From JAWVYT01 sp046483065 (lineage in GTDB: Bacteria; Gemmatimonadota; Gemmatimonadetes; Longimicrobiales; RSA9), in contig JAWODW010000105.1 in the NCBI GenBank assembly GCA_046483065.1, positions 1 through 49,391 of the forward strand: a stretch of DNA of 49,391 bases. The letters run 5' to 3'. The notes under the pieces were generated by a model. The model ran no database searches, was not told the DNA's origin, and saw nothing but the letters and a program-made list of their open reading frames with translations. The translations under genes and the position numbers were made by a program. Shown here piece after piece: positions 8,159 through 16,242 of the stretch; the first letter of the stretch is position 1; each line of letters starts with the position of its first letter.

Positions 8159-9046
8159 ATGACCGCCGGAGAAGGAACCCGCGTCGACGCAATGTTCGGC
8201 GGGGACGGGCCGTTCTTCGTCATTGCGGGGCCGTGTGTCCTCGAGAACGACGAACTGAACCTGCGTGTGGGAGAGGCGCTGGCGGAGATCGGCGACGCCC
8301 TCGATCTCGCCATCATCTTCAAGGCCTCGTTCGACAAGGCGAACCGGAGCCGGGCTGACTCCCCCCGGGGGCCGGGGCTGGACGAGGGCCTCGAGCGCCT
8401 GGCCCGGGTCCGATCGGCGACGGGGCTGCCCGTGATCACGGACATCCACCAGCCCCACCAGGCGGCGGCCGCAGCCGACGTCTGTGACGTGCTCCAGATC
8501 CCCGCGTTCCTGTGCCGTCAGACCGACCTGTTGGAGGCGGCGGGAGCCACGGGCCGGCCCGTAAACATCAAGAAGGGCCAGTGGATGGCGCCGGAGGACA
8601 TGGCCGGCGCCGTGGAGAAGGTCCGGCAGGCACGCTCCGGGGCCGGGGGCGAGGGGGGTGGGGAGCCCGGCGGCGTAGCGGTCACCGAGCGAGGTACCTT
8701 CCACGGCTACGGCGACCTGGTGGTGGACATGCGCTCGTTCCACCGCATGCGGGCGGCCACCGGCGCCCCGGTCGTTTTCGATGGCACCCACTCCGTCCAG
8801 AGGCCGGGGATGGGGGCCGGGGTGAGCGGCGGCGATCCCGAGTTCATCGTACCGCTCGTACGGGGCGCCGTGGCCGCCGGTGCCAGCGCGCTCTTCCTGG
8901 AGGTTCATCCCACCCCGCTGGACGCGCCGTCGGACGCCACCAACATGCTGCGGCTCGAGGCCTTCCGGCCGCTCCTGGAGGACGTCCTGGCGCTCCGGGC
9001 GGCGCTGGCCGGCCGGGCACGGGGCCGGGAGGCCGACCGTGGCTGA
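8159..9046 (+). CDS. kdsA: 3-deoxy-8-phosphooctulonate synthase (KDO-8-P synthase)
   Basis: A 295-residue KdsA that condenses phosphoenolpyruvate with arabinose 5-phosphate to KDO 8-phosphate in the cytoplasm. Motifs: VIAGPCVLEN, IIFKASFDKANRS, VNIKKGQWMAP, TERGTFHGYGDLVVDMRS and FDGTHSVQRPG. Cys26 in GPC is the position occupied by the metal ligand in metal-dependent enzymes (Aquifex type). E. coli, which is metal-independent, has Asn there, so this one is predicted to need a divalent metal. A glycine-rich insert (AGGEGGGEPGG) precedes the TERG motif. The stop overlaps the kdsC start by 8 nt. Confidence 0.96.
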   Translation: MTAGEGTRVDAMFGGDGPFFVIAGPCVLENDELNLRVGEALAEIGDALDLAIIFKASFDKANRSRADSPRGPGLDEGLERLARVRSATGLPVITDIHQPHQAAAAADVCDVLQIPAFLCRQTDLLEAAGATGRPVNIKKGQWMAPEDMAGAVEKVRQARSGAGGEGGGEPGGVAVTERGTFHGYGDLVVDMRSFHRMRAATGAPVVFDGTHSVQRPGMGAGVSGGDPEFIVPLVRGAVAAGASALFLEVHPTPLDAPSDATNMLRLEAFRPLLEDVLALRAALAGRARGREADRG

Positions 9047-9626
9047 TGGGATCGGCCGGGACCGGGCCAGCGCGGTGCGCGTGGTGGTCCTCGACGTGGA
9101 TGGCGTCCTCACCGACAACGGGGTCTATCTCGGGGCCGTGGACGGCGAGCGGGTGGAGCTGAAGCGATTCCACATCATGGACGGGCTCGGGATCAAGATG
9201 CTCCAGTGGGCCGGGCTGCGGGTGGTGCTGGTGAGCGGCCGCGAGTCGCCGGCCACTACGCTCAGGGCGGACGAGTTGGGCGTGGAGAGCCGGCAGGTGG
9301 CGGGGGGCTACAAGGTCCCGCTCGTGGAGGAGATCCTCCAGGAGTCGGAGGCCGAGTGGGACGACCTGGCCGTGCTGGCGGACGATCTGGCCGACCTCCC
9401 CGTGATGATGCGGGCCGGTCTCCCGGTGGCCGTGGCGAACGCCGCGCCGGAGGTCCGGGCCGAGAGTGCGTGGGTCACCACCCGGGAGGGCGGCGACGGG
9501 GCCGTGCGCGAATTCGCCGAGGTGCTGCTCGGGGCCCGGGGCGAGTGGTCGGCGCTGGTGGACGCGTACCGACGGTCGCGGGAAGGCGGCGGAGAGGTCC
9601 GGGATCTCCTGGAGGCGCGGTCGTGA
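9039..9626 (+). CDS. kdsC: 3-deoxy-D-manno-octulosonate 8-phosphate phosphatase (HAD family)
   Basis: A 195-residue HAD phosphatase of the cap-less KdsC type, which removes phosphate from KDO 8-phosphate. Motif I is DVDGVLTDNG, with nucleophile Asp19 and acid/base Asp21. Motif II is LVSGRES, the motif III lysine is in GGYKVP, and motif IV is ADDLADLP. The FHIMDGLGIKMLQWAG stretch is typical of KdsC. The GTG at 9039 lies within the end of kdsA. It gives an N-terminus about ten residues longer than the motif needs, and no nearer in-frame start is better. The stop overlaps the kdsD GTG (GTGA). The C-terminus after motif IV is longer than usual. Confidence 0.93.
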   Translation: MADGIGRDRASAVRVVVLDVDGVLTDNGVYLGAVDGERVELKRFHIMDGLGIKMLQWAGLRVVLVSGRESPATTLRADELGVESRQVAGGYKVPLVEEILQESEAEWDDLAVLADDLADLPVMMRAGLPVAVANAAPEVRAESAWVTTREGGDGAVREFAEVLLGARGEWSALVDAYRRSREGGGEVRDLLEARS

Positions 9627-10639
9627 ACCCGGAAGGGCTGCCCGGCGCGAGGAACGGGAACGGACCGGTCACCGATGAGACGGAGCTCCTGGAGCGGGCC
9701 CGACAGGTGGTGCGCCTCGAGGCCGCCTCCGTGGCAGCGCTGGAGAGTCGCATCGACCACGCGTTCCTGGAGGCCGTCCGTATGGTGGAGGCTGCGGCAG
9801 GTCGCGTGGTGGTCAGCGGGCTGGGCAAGAGCGGGATCATCGGGCGAAAGATTGCGGCCACCCTCACCTCGACGGGTACGCCGGCCATGTTCCTCCATCC
9901 GGTGGAGGGGCTCCACGGCGACCTGGGCATCGTGAGTCGGGATGACGTGGCGATCCTCATCTCCAAGAGCGGAGAGACGGAAGAGCTTTCGTCGCTGGTG
10001 GAATTTCTCAGCCGCTCCGGTGTATCCATACTCGCGATGACAGGTCGGCCGGACTCGTCGCTGGGTCGGGCGGCTGCCGTGGTGCTGGACTGCTCGGTGG
10101 CCGAGGAGGCGTGCCCCATGGATCTGGCACCCACCACGTCGACCACGGTGACGCTGGCTATGGGCGATGCCCTGGCCGTGGCGCTGCTGCTCCGCAAGGG
10201 GTTCGGACCCGAGGACTTCGCACGGCTTCACCCCGGTGGGGCGTTGGGTCGGAAGCTCACGCTCCGCGTCGGTGACGTCATGGTCACGGGCGAGGCGGCG
10301 CCCCGGATCGGGCCCGACGCCCCGATGCGGCGGTGCGTGGTGATGCTGGCCGAGAAGAGGGGTACGGTCCCCGTGGTGGATGCGGAAGGGCGCGTGGTCG
10401 GGGTCGTGACGGCCGGCGACCTCACCCGGATGATGGAACGCCGCGAGGATGTCTTCGATATACCGGTGAGGGAGGTCATGACCCGGTCGCCGAAGACCAC
10501 GAGCCCCGATGTGCTCGGGGCCGCGGCGGTCTACCAGATGGAGGAGCACGGGATCATGGCCCTGCCCGTGGTCGATGATGAAGGTCGGCTCCTGGGGATC
10601 GTGCACCTGCACGACCTCATGCGGGCCGGGGCCGTCTGA
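9623..10639 (+). CDS. kdsD: Arabinose-5-phosphate isomerase (KpsF/GutQ family)
   Basis: A 338-residue protein with an N-terminal SIS sugar-isomerase domain (about 50-190) and two C-terminal CBS domains (about 210-335), the standard KdsD layout. It interconverts ribulose 5-phosphate and arabinose 5-phosphate, the KdsA substrate. Visible: VVSGLGKSGIIGRKIAATL, LHPVEGLHGDLGIV, ISKSGETEEL, PTTSTTVTLAMGDALA and FARLHPGGALGRKL. CBS motifs include MVTGEAAPRIG and MTRSPKTTSPD. The GTG overlaps the kdsC stop. With kdsB, kdsA and kdsC this completes the four-enzyme route to CMP-KDO in one cluster. Confidence 0.95.
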   Translation: MNPEGLPGARNGNGPVTDETELLERARQVVRLEAASVAALESRIDHAFLEAVRMVEAAAGRVVVSGLGKSGIIGRKIAATLTSTGTPAMFLHPVEGLHGDLGIVSRDDVAILISKSGETEELSSLVEFLSRSGVSILAMTGRPDSSLGRAAAVVLDCSVAEEACPMDLAPTTSTTVTLAMGDALAVALLLRKGFGPEDFARLHPGGALGRKLTLRVGDVMVTGEAAPRIGPDAPMRRCVVMLAEKRGTVPVVDAEGRVVGVVTAGDLTRMMERREDVFDIPVREVMTRSPKTTSPDVLGAAAVYQMEEHGIMALPVVDDEGRLLGIVHLHDLMRAGAV

Positions 10640-10670
10640 TGAAGACGGGTCACACAGGACCGAGGCAGTG

Positions 10671-11222
10671 ATGAGTGTGATGAAACGACAGAGCCGAGGG
10701 CTCCTGGGCGTGGCCATGGCCGCGGCCCTGGTGGCGTGCGGCGGGGGCGAGGACCCCGTGGCCGGCAGCGGGTTCCGGGACCTCCCGGCCGATCACATGG
10801 CCCTGGACCTGGATACCGACATCAAGGACATGGGGGCTCTCCGGGCGCGCCTGCACGCGGACACGGCGTACGTCTGGGAGGACTCGGCCAAGACGCTGAT
10901 GTTCCCGGTGGACCTGAAGCTCTACGACAAGAACGGCGCCCAGACCGCTCACCTCACGGCCGATGAAGGGGAGCTCCACTCCCAGACCAACAAGATGGTG
11001 GCCCGGGGCAACGTGGTGCTGGTGACGACGGATGGTGAGCGGCGGATCCTCACCGAGGAGCTCCATTACGACCCCCAGCGTGACCGGATCTGGAGCGACG
11101 TCCACACCGTCATGTTCGAGGGGGAGTCCCGCCTCGAGGGTGCGGGCTTTCGGGCGAACAGTGAGATGACCGACATCGAGGTGTTCGAGAGCACGGGCGA
11201 GAACATCCAGATCGAGTTCTGA
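10671..11222 (+). CDS. lptC: LPS export protein LptC, predicted lipoprotein form
   Basis: A 183-residue protein of the LptC/YrbK family, the bitopic link between the LptBFG transporter and LptA. The N-terminus has a lipoprotein signal ending in LVAC (Cys23), rather than the plain membrane anchor of E. coli LptC. The beta-jellyroll region follows, with LKLYDKNGAQTAHLTADEGELH and NVVLVTTDGERRILTEELHYDP and the end motif GFRANSEMTDIEVFESTGENI. The ATG at 10671 is preceded by GAGG. A second ATG at 10680 is also possible. It is 31 bp from kdsD and 2 bp from the next gene. Confidence 0.9.
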   Translation: MSVMKRQSRGLLGVAMAAALVACGGGEDPVAGSGFRDLPADHMALDLDTDIKDMGALRARLHADTAYVWEDSAKTLMFPVDLKLYDKNGAQTAHLTADEGELHSQTNKMVARGNVVLVTTDGERRILTEELHYDPQRDRIWSDVHTVMFEGESRLEGAGFRANSEMTDIEVFESTGENIQIEF

Positions 11223-11224
11223 CC

Positions 11225-12715
11225 ATGGCAGCGCGGGTCGGTCTTTTCGGGGTTCTGCTCCTGGTGGTGATCCCCGCGGTCGCCATGGCGCAGGAGCGAA
11301 GCTGTCGTCAGGTCCTCAAGTCCGATGCCCGCCGGCTCTTCAACGCCCGGGGTCACGAACTCATCTACTTCCGCGACCCGGTGCGGGTCCTGTGCACCGG
11401 TGGCCTGATCCTGGAGGCCGACAGCGCGGTCATGAACCGGACCGCCTCCACCGTGCAGCTCGTGGGCGATGTCTTCTACCAGGACAGCCTCCGGGAGCTC
11501 ACGGCCGACTGGGCCAACTACATCGGCCAGCGCAGCCAGCTTCTGGCCCGCGGTAGCGTGGTCCTGACCAACCTGGAGAACGGATCGGTCATCGAAGGTG
11601 ACGAGCTGGATTACCTCCAGGCGTCGGAGACCCGTCCGGTGGCCCGCATGATCGTGCGGGGCGAGCGGCCGTACGCCGTGATCCCGCCCCAGCCCGACTC
11701 CACCGGGGAACTGGCGGATACGGCGGTGAGCACCGAGGTCTGGGCCGACCGGATGCAGCTCGAGGGGGAAGAGGTTTTCCGTGCCCTCGGGAACGTGGAT
11801 CTGCGGCGGGGCGACATGACCGGCGCGGGGGAGACTGCCATCTTCAAGCAGCAGGAAGAGCGCATGACCCTGGTCGGCGGAGCGTTCGTGGAGACCGACC
11901 GCTACCGCCTCGATGGCGAGCGGATCGTGGCGTCGCTCGAGGGCCAGCGGATCCGCGCCGTCACGGCGGAGGGGCAGGCCCGGGTCGAGTCCGAGGACCT
12001 CACCGTAGACTCGGAGCAGGTCCGGATCGGCTTCGTCGATGGTCGGCTGGAGCGGATGGAGGCGTGGAACCCCGTCCCGGACACGGTGGCCCGTGCCCTG
12101 GCGGACGCGGAGGGCTTCCGGCTGCGCGCCGATTCCATCGACGCCCGGGCCGACTCTATCGGGATCCAGGAGGTCCGGGCCGTGGGGCGGGCCTACGGGG
12201 AGCGAGACCCGGATTCGGACGGAGCAGGGGTGGACCCGGCCATCGCCCGCGACTGGATCCAGGGCGACACCATCCTCGGCTATTTCGCCCACCGGCGGCT
12301 CGATGCGGTCCGGGCCGACAGCGTCCCCGTCATGGACCGCATGCCGCCGGATCGACCGGGCGACTCGATGATGGTCGAAACCGTGGATCGACCGGGGGGC
12401 GACCCGGCGACGGACTCCACGGAGACCTATCTCGAGCGGATCGTCGTCATTGGAGGAGGGGCGCCGGCGCTGTCGCTCTATCGGATGCGGGCCGAGGAGC
12501 CCGGCAACCCGCCGTCGATCAATTTCCTGAAAGCCAGCAAGATCATTCTGTTCATGGAGAACGGGGACGTGTCACGGGTGGATGCGGATGGACCGCTGGA
12601 CGGTGTGTACCTGGCGCCGGCCGGGCGGCGAGAAGAGGGCGATGGCGAGGCGGACGAGGGCGGAGGCGGCGACACCGCCACCGGGGCGGCGCCGGAGACG
12701 GGAGGCCGGCCATGA
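11225..12715 (+). CDS. lptA: LptA/OstA-like periplasmic LPS transport protein, large form
   Basis: A 496-residue secreted protein with a signal peptide (GVLLLVVIPAVAMAQ). It contains repeated OstA/LptA jellyroll strands: LILEADSAVMNRTASTVQLVGDVFYQD, then LARGSVVLTNLENGSVIEGDELDY, and later NVDLRRGDMTGAGETAIF. It is much longer than E. coli LptA (~185 residues) and appears to hold two or more OstA units plus a low-complexity tail rich in Gly and Asp/Glu. In Lpt systems the periplasmic bridge carries LPS from LptC to LptD. The position between lptC and lptB supports that role, though an LptD-like N-terminal part is an alternative. Its stop overlaps the lptB start (ATGA). Confidence 0.85.
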   Translation: MAARVGLFGVLLLVVIPAVAMAQERSCRQVLKSDARRLFNARGHELIYFRDPVRVLCTGGLILEADSAVMNRTASTVQLVGDVFYQDSLRELTADWANYIGQRSQLLARGSVVLTNLENGSVIEGDELDYLQASETRPVARMIVRGERPYAVIPPQPDSTGELADTAVSTEVWADRMQLEGEEVFRALGNVDLRRGDMTGAGETAIFKQQEERMTLVGGAFVETDRYRLDGERIVASLEGQRIRAVTAEGQARVESEDLTVDSEQVRIGFVDGRLERMEAWNPVPDTVARALADAEGFRLRADSIDARADSIGIQEVRAVGRAYGERDPDSDGAGVDPAIARDWIQGDTILGYFAHRRLDAVRADSVPVMDRMPPDRPGDSMMVETVDRPGGDPATDSTETYLERIVVIGGGAPALSLYRMRAEEPGNPPSINFLKASKIILFMENGDVSRVDADGPLDGVYLAPAGRREEGDGEADEGGGGDTATGAAPETGGRP

Positions 12716-13926
12716 GCGCGCTGCGTCGCCTGGAGGAGTTCATGGACGGACTCGAGCCGCACGACGGGTCCATTGGCCTCGCCCTGGTGGAGCTGATCCG
12801 CCACGTGGATGAGGACGGCACCGTGGAGCGCAGTGACTGGGTGACGGCCGTCCGTACCGCACACGCCCGCAAGACACCCGCGCGAGCCGTAATCGGGAGC
12901 AGCGACGACAGCCTGGACACCTCGGAGCAGCTGGCGCGCTACCTCCGCGACCACGTCCTGGCCGGGGCTGAGCAGCGGGGGCTGGTGACCGCCGACCCAT
13001 CGCTGGAGGAGTGGCAGCGAGTGCGTCTCGCACCGGATCTCTGGGAAGCCGTGGGCCCCCGCAGGGATCAGGTGGTGGCCCGGCTCGATCAGACGGTACG
13101 GAACTTGTTGTCGGATGAGTCGCGGGCCCACGAACGATCCGCCGCAGCGCTCGGGGAGGAGGGGGAACGGAGCACGCTCCGGTCCGACTCACTGGTCAAG
13201 ATCTACCGGAAGCGCAAGGTAGTGAACGAGGTGAGTATCGAGGTCTCGCAGGGCGAGATCGTCGGGCTCCTGGGGCCGAACGGGGCGGGGAAGACTACCA
13301 CCTTTTACATGGTGGTGGGACTGATCCGGCCCGATGAAGGCAAGGTCTTCCTGGATGACCGGGAACTGACCGATACGCCGATGTACAAGCGGGCGCGCTA
13401 CGGGATCGGGTACCTGGCCCAGGAGCCTTCGATCTTCCGAAAACTGACCGTAGAGGAGAACATCAAGGCGATCCTGGAGACCATGGACCTGCCGAAGGCC
13501 GCGCGAAAGGTCCGGCTGGAGCAGCTCCTGGACGAGCTCGGACTGCGCCCGCTCCGGAAAGCCAAGGCCTACTCGCTTTCCGGCGGGGAGCGGCGGCGGC
13601 TGGAGATCACGCGGGCGCTGGTGAGCGATCCGAAGTTCATGCTCCTCGATGAGCCGTTTGCCGGTGTGGATCCGATTGCCGTCCATGACATTCAGCAGAT
13701 CGTCGCGGAGCTCAGACACCGGGGGATCGGCGTCATCATCAGCGATCACAACGTGGAGCAGACGTTGGAGATCGTTGATCGGGCTTATATCATGTACGAA
13801 GGGCGAGTGAGGGTCTCGGGGACCGTGGCCGAGCTCGTCTGGAACGACGACGTGGCCGAGGTCTATTTCGGGCCCGCGTTGACGGAGCGAATGAGAGCGC
13901 GTTACAGAAAGCCGGAGAAGGTATGA
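12712..13926 (+). CDS. lptB: LPS export ABC ATPase LptB with an extra N-terminal domain
   Basis: A 404-residue protein. Residues from about 157 to the end are a complete LptB: Walker A GPNGAGKTT (Lys194), Q-loop YLAQEPSIFRKLT, signature LSGGERRR, Walker B FMLLDEPFAGVDP and switch His in ISDHNV. It powers LPS extraction with LptFG. Residues 1-155 are a separate soluble, charged, mostly helical segment (MSALRRLEEFMDGLEPHDG onward) that I do not recognise. LptB is normally ~240 residues. There is no ATG or GTG close to the ATPase start. A purine-rich GGGGAGGAGGGGG lies there, but only in-frame TTG codons or distant GTGs could serve, so one fused protein is the simplest reading. The ATG overlaps the lptA stop and the stop overlaps rpoN. 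Confidence 0.9.
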   Translation: MSALRRLEEFMDGLEPHDGSIGLALVELIRHVDEDGTVERSDWVTAVRTAHARKTPARAVIGSSDDSLDTSEQLARYLRDHVLAGAEQRGLVTADPSLEEWQRVRLAPDLWEAVGPRRDQVVARLDQTVRNLLSDESRAHERSAAALGEEGERSTLRSDSLVKIYRKRKVVNEVSIEVSQGEIVGLLGPNGAGKTTTFYMVVGLIRPDEGKVFLDDRELTDTPMYKRARYGIGYLAQEPSIFRKLTVEENIKAILETMDLPKAARKVRLEQLLDELGLRPLRKAKAYSLSGGERRRLEITRALVSDPKFMLLDEPFAGVDPIAVHDIQQIVAELRHRGIGVIISDHNVEQTLEIVDRAYIMYEGRVRVSGTVAELVWNDDVAEVYFGPALTERMRARYRKPEKV

Positions 13927-15365
13927 GCATCAAGACGGGGCTCTATCAGGGCACCCAGATAAAGCAGGAGATGAAGATCAATCCACGCCTGTACCAGGCG
14001 ATGGATCTCCTCTACATGCCCCTGATGGACCTCCAGCAGCACATCAAGCAGGAGATGCTCAACAACCCCTTCCTGGACCTCGAGGAGCCCCTCGTCGATG
14101 AAGAGGACCTGAAGGCCGACGAGGAGAAGGAAGAGGAGGAGATCGACTGGGAGGAGATCCTCCTGGACGGCTTCGACGCCGGCGGTCGGAAAGCGGAGTA
14201 CGAGCAGAAGGAGTACTACCAGCCCGTCCGGGTCGAGGAAGAGGACCTCTCCGACCACCTCCGGGACCAGCTCAAGCTCATGCGCCTCTCGCCGCGGAGC
14301 ATGCTGCTGGGCGAGGAGATCATCGGGAACATCGATGATGACGGCTACCTGGCATGCTCCCTCGAAGAGGTGGTGCAGGGCGTGAACGAGTGGGCGGAGG
14401 AGAACGGCGAGGAATGGAGTGAAGACGGCGAGGGGATCGAGCCGTACACCATGGAAGAGGCCGAGGAGATGCTGGAGAAGATCCAGCGGTTCGACCCGGC
14501 CGGCGTCGCCGCCCGTGACCTGCGCGAGTGCATCCTGCTGCAGCTCCGGGACCAGGAGCAGGAAGACACGCTCACGTACACCATCGTGGACGAGCATTTC
14601 GACGAGCTGGTGAACCACCGGTGGAGCGAGATCTCGAAGGAGCTGAACATCAGCGCCAAGGAGGTGCAGACGGCCTCTGACGAGATCAGCAAGCTGGACC
14701 CGAAGCCGGGGCTCAAGCATTCGGCCCAGCCCGACAACTACGTCACGCCCGACCTGATCGTCGACAAGATCGACGGCGAGTACCACGTCTTCCTGAACGA
14801 CACCAGCATGCCGCGGCTGAAGCTGTCGAAGGCGTACCGGGAGATCGCCAGGGACAAGAGCAAGTTCAAGGGCGAGAACAAGGAGTTCATCAGCAACAAG
14901 CTGAACAGCGCGAACTGGATGATCCAGGCCATCGAGCAGCGGCGTCAGACCATGCTCAAAGTCATGAACTTCATCGTCGACCGGCAGCGCGAGTTCTTCG
15001 AGCGCGGCGTCCAGTACCTGAAGCCGCTCACGCTCCGGGAGGTGGCCGAGGTCATCGACATGCACGAGTCCACCGTCTCCCGGGTCACCAACGAGAAGTA
15101 CGTGCAGACGCCCCGGGGCGTCTATCACCTCAAGTTCTTCTTCAGCAGCGGGCTCAGCACCACCAGCGGCGAGGACGTCAGCGCCACCGGGATCAAGGAC
15201 AAGATCGAGAAGCTGGTGGAAGACGAGGACTCCAAGGACCCGTACACCGACCAGGCCATCGTGGATGTCCTCAAGGAGCAGGGGATCCAGATCGCCCGGA
15301 GGACCGTGGCCAAGTACCGGGACCAGCTGGGGATTCTCTCGGCGCGAATGAGGAAGCGGGTGTAG
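13923..15365 (+). CDS. rpoN: RNA polymerase sigma-54 factor
   Basis: A 480-residue sigma-54. Region I is glutamine/leucine-rich (YQGTQIKQEMKINPRLYQAMDLLYMPL), the part that contacts activators and the -12 element. Region II is very acidic (about 50-90, many Glu/Asp). The core-binding region follows. The helix-turn-helix reads LREVAEVIDMHESTVSRVTN, and the RpoN box ARRTVAKYRD lies at residues 458-467 and recognises the -24 element. It needs AAA+ activators, none of which is in this window. The ATG overlaps the lptB stop by 4 nt, the widespread lptB-rpoN order, but the usual hpf/ptsN genes do not follow. Confidence 0.97.
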   Translation: MSIKTGLYQGTQIKQEMKINPRLYQAMDLLYMPLMDLQQHIKQEMLNNPFLDLEEPLVDEEDLKADEEKEEEEIDWEEILLDGFDAGGRKAEYEQKEYYQPVRVEEEDLSDHLRDQLKLMRLSPRSMLLGEEIIGNIDDDGYLACSLEEVVQGVNEWAEENGEEWSEDGEGIEPYTMEEAEEMLEKIQRFDPAGVAARDLRECILLQLRDQEQEDTLTYTIVDEHFDELVNHRWSEISKELNISAKEVQTASDEISKLDPKPGLKHSAQPDNYVTPDLIVDKIDGEYHVFLNDTSMPRLKLSKAYREIARDKSKFKGENKEFISNKLNSANWMIQAIEQRRQTMLKVMNFIVDRQREFFERGVQYLKPLTLREVAEVIDMHESTVSRVTNEKYVQTPRGVYHLKFFFSSGLSTTSGEDVSATGIKDKIEKLVEDEDSKDPYTDQAIVDVLKEQGIQIARRTVAKYRDQLGILSARMRKRV

Positions 15366-15428
15366 GCGACGATGGGGTGGGCTGCGTTGCCGGCGCTTCG
15401 GAGGCGTCGTGGCTCATTCCACCTTCTT

Positions 15429-15464
15429 ATTCACGCGAAGACGCGAAGAACTGCCTGAAGACGC
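15429..15464 (+). repeat. Left inverted repeat of the GxxExxY unit
   Basis: Reads ATTCACGCGAAGACGCGAAG followed by AACTGCCTGAAGACGC. It matches the reverse complement of 16088-16121 over 26 bp with one mismatch, then, after a 2-nt gap, over GAAGACGC. The internal ACGCGAAG unit is itself repeated. I recall runs of this type next to GxxExxY genes in environmental genomes, but could not check this here. Confidence 0.8.
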
Positions 15465-15529
15465 TGCGGGCTCGCGGCGGATTCCGGGTTCCGGGCCCTG
15501 CGGGGCCGCCTTCCCGGTGGGGTCTTGGG

Positions 15530-16000
15530 TCAGGGCCTGTAGTTGTTGACGACGCGTCTGATTCCCTCCTTCATCGTGGCACAGCCGAAGTTCAGGAGCA
15601 GCCCTACCTCCAAATTGAGCACGCGGAGGTAGGTCAGGACCTGCTTCCAGTCCACAGCGGCGATTGCTTTCGCGGACTTCACCTCGACCACGAGCACGCC
15701 GTCCACGATCAGGTCCGGCTACAGTGCTTCCTTGAACACCACCCCGTCCACCTCGAAAGAGAAGCGCTTCTGGCGGGCCACCGTGTGTCCGGCCTGGAGG
15801 AGATAGTGCTCCAGCAGCGTCTCGTTGACCTTCTCTGTCAGTCCCGGCCCGAGCTTGTAGTGCACGCGGTAAGCGGCATCCAGCACCGCCTTGGCCACCT
15901 CGTCCACTCGCCGTTGCGCCCCTTGGGTGTCCGGGTCAGTTTTCTTTCCTGCGGCTTCTCTCTGTCTGGAATCATCCACCCCTGTCGGCATCCGCCCCAT
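15530..16000 (-). pseudogene. GxxExxY protein (PD-(D/E)XK-like), interrupted by an in-frame TAG
   Basis: Two halves of one protein lie in the same frame, separated only by a TAG at 15719-15721. The N-terminal half includes AYRVHYKLGPGLTEK and VARQKRFSFEVDGVVF. After the stop the frame continues as PDLIVDGVLVVEVKSAKAI, then QVLTYLRVLNLEVGLLLNFG and EGIRRVVNNYRP, ending in TGA at 15530-15532. This is the full GxxExxY family pattern, with the Asp...Glu-x-Lys core of a PD-(D/E)XK nuclease-like fold. The stop replaces a position where Tyr would be natural (TAC to TAG). The family's ExxY motif is also altered (EKVN). The function of the family is not established. Read-through or an assembly error remains possible. 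The true start could be downstream of 16000. Confidence 0.8.
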
Positions 16001-16087
16001 CCTGGTTTCGATAAAGAATTGAAGCCCCGAAGGCTGCAGAGCCCTGAAGCCAGCCGACTCGCCGGAATCGCCGCCTTGCCCGGCTTG

Positions 16088-16121
16088 GCGTCTTCGCAGT
16101 TCTTCGCGTCTTGGCGTGAAT
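16088..16121 (-). repeat. Right inverted repeat of the GxxExxY unit
   Basis: On the minus strand it reads ATTCACGCCAAGACGCGAAG then AACTGCGAAGACGC. It mirrors the left copy with one substitution and lacks two bases (CT) that the left copy has. The two copies point inward toward the broken gene. Confidence 0.8.
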
Positions 16122-16242
16122 CTGAAGGTCGGAACCGGGCAAACCCATAGTTGAACCGGCCATCGTGAATCACCGGAGCTCGGCGTCTCCTACCACGTCT
16201 CCCGCTGGCGCGACCCGCGTCTTCTGCACATACTCGTCCTCT

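Larger units (their letters stand above)
15429..16121. mobile_element. Candidate small mobile unit: inverted repeats around a broken GxxExxY gene
   Basis: This ~0.69 kb unit fills most of the gap between rpoN and the next + gene. It is bounded by inverted repeats (15429-15464 and 16088-16121) and contains one minus-strand GxxExxY-type gene with an internal stop. There is no transposase. Weak similarity between the two arms continues inward (both have GCGGCGRATTCCGG-like sequence). The remainder of the gap (15366-15428 and 16122-16242) shows nothing I can assign. Calling it mobile is an inference from the layout. Flanking target-site duplications were not evident by eye. Confidence 0.4.

Noticed and set aside
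15972..16163. Minus-strand frame giving ...IHAKTRRTAKTPS...
   Set aside because: The peptide is the translation of the right inverted repeat, not a gene.
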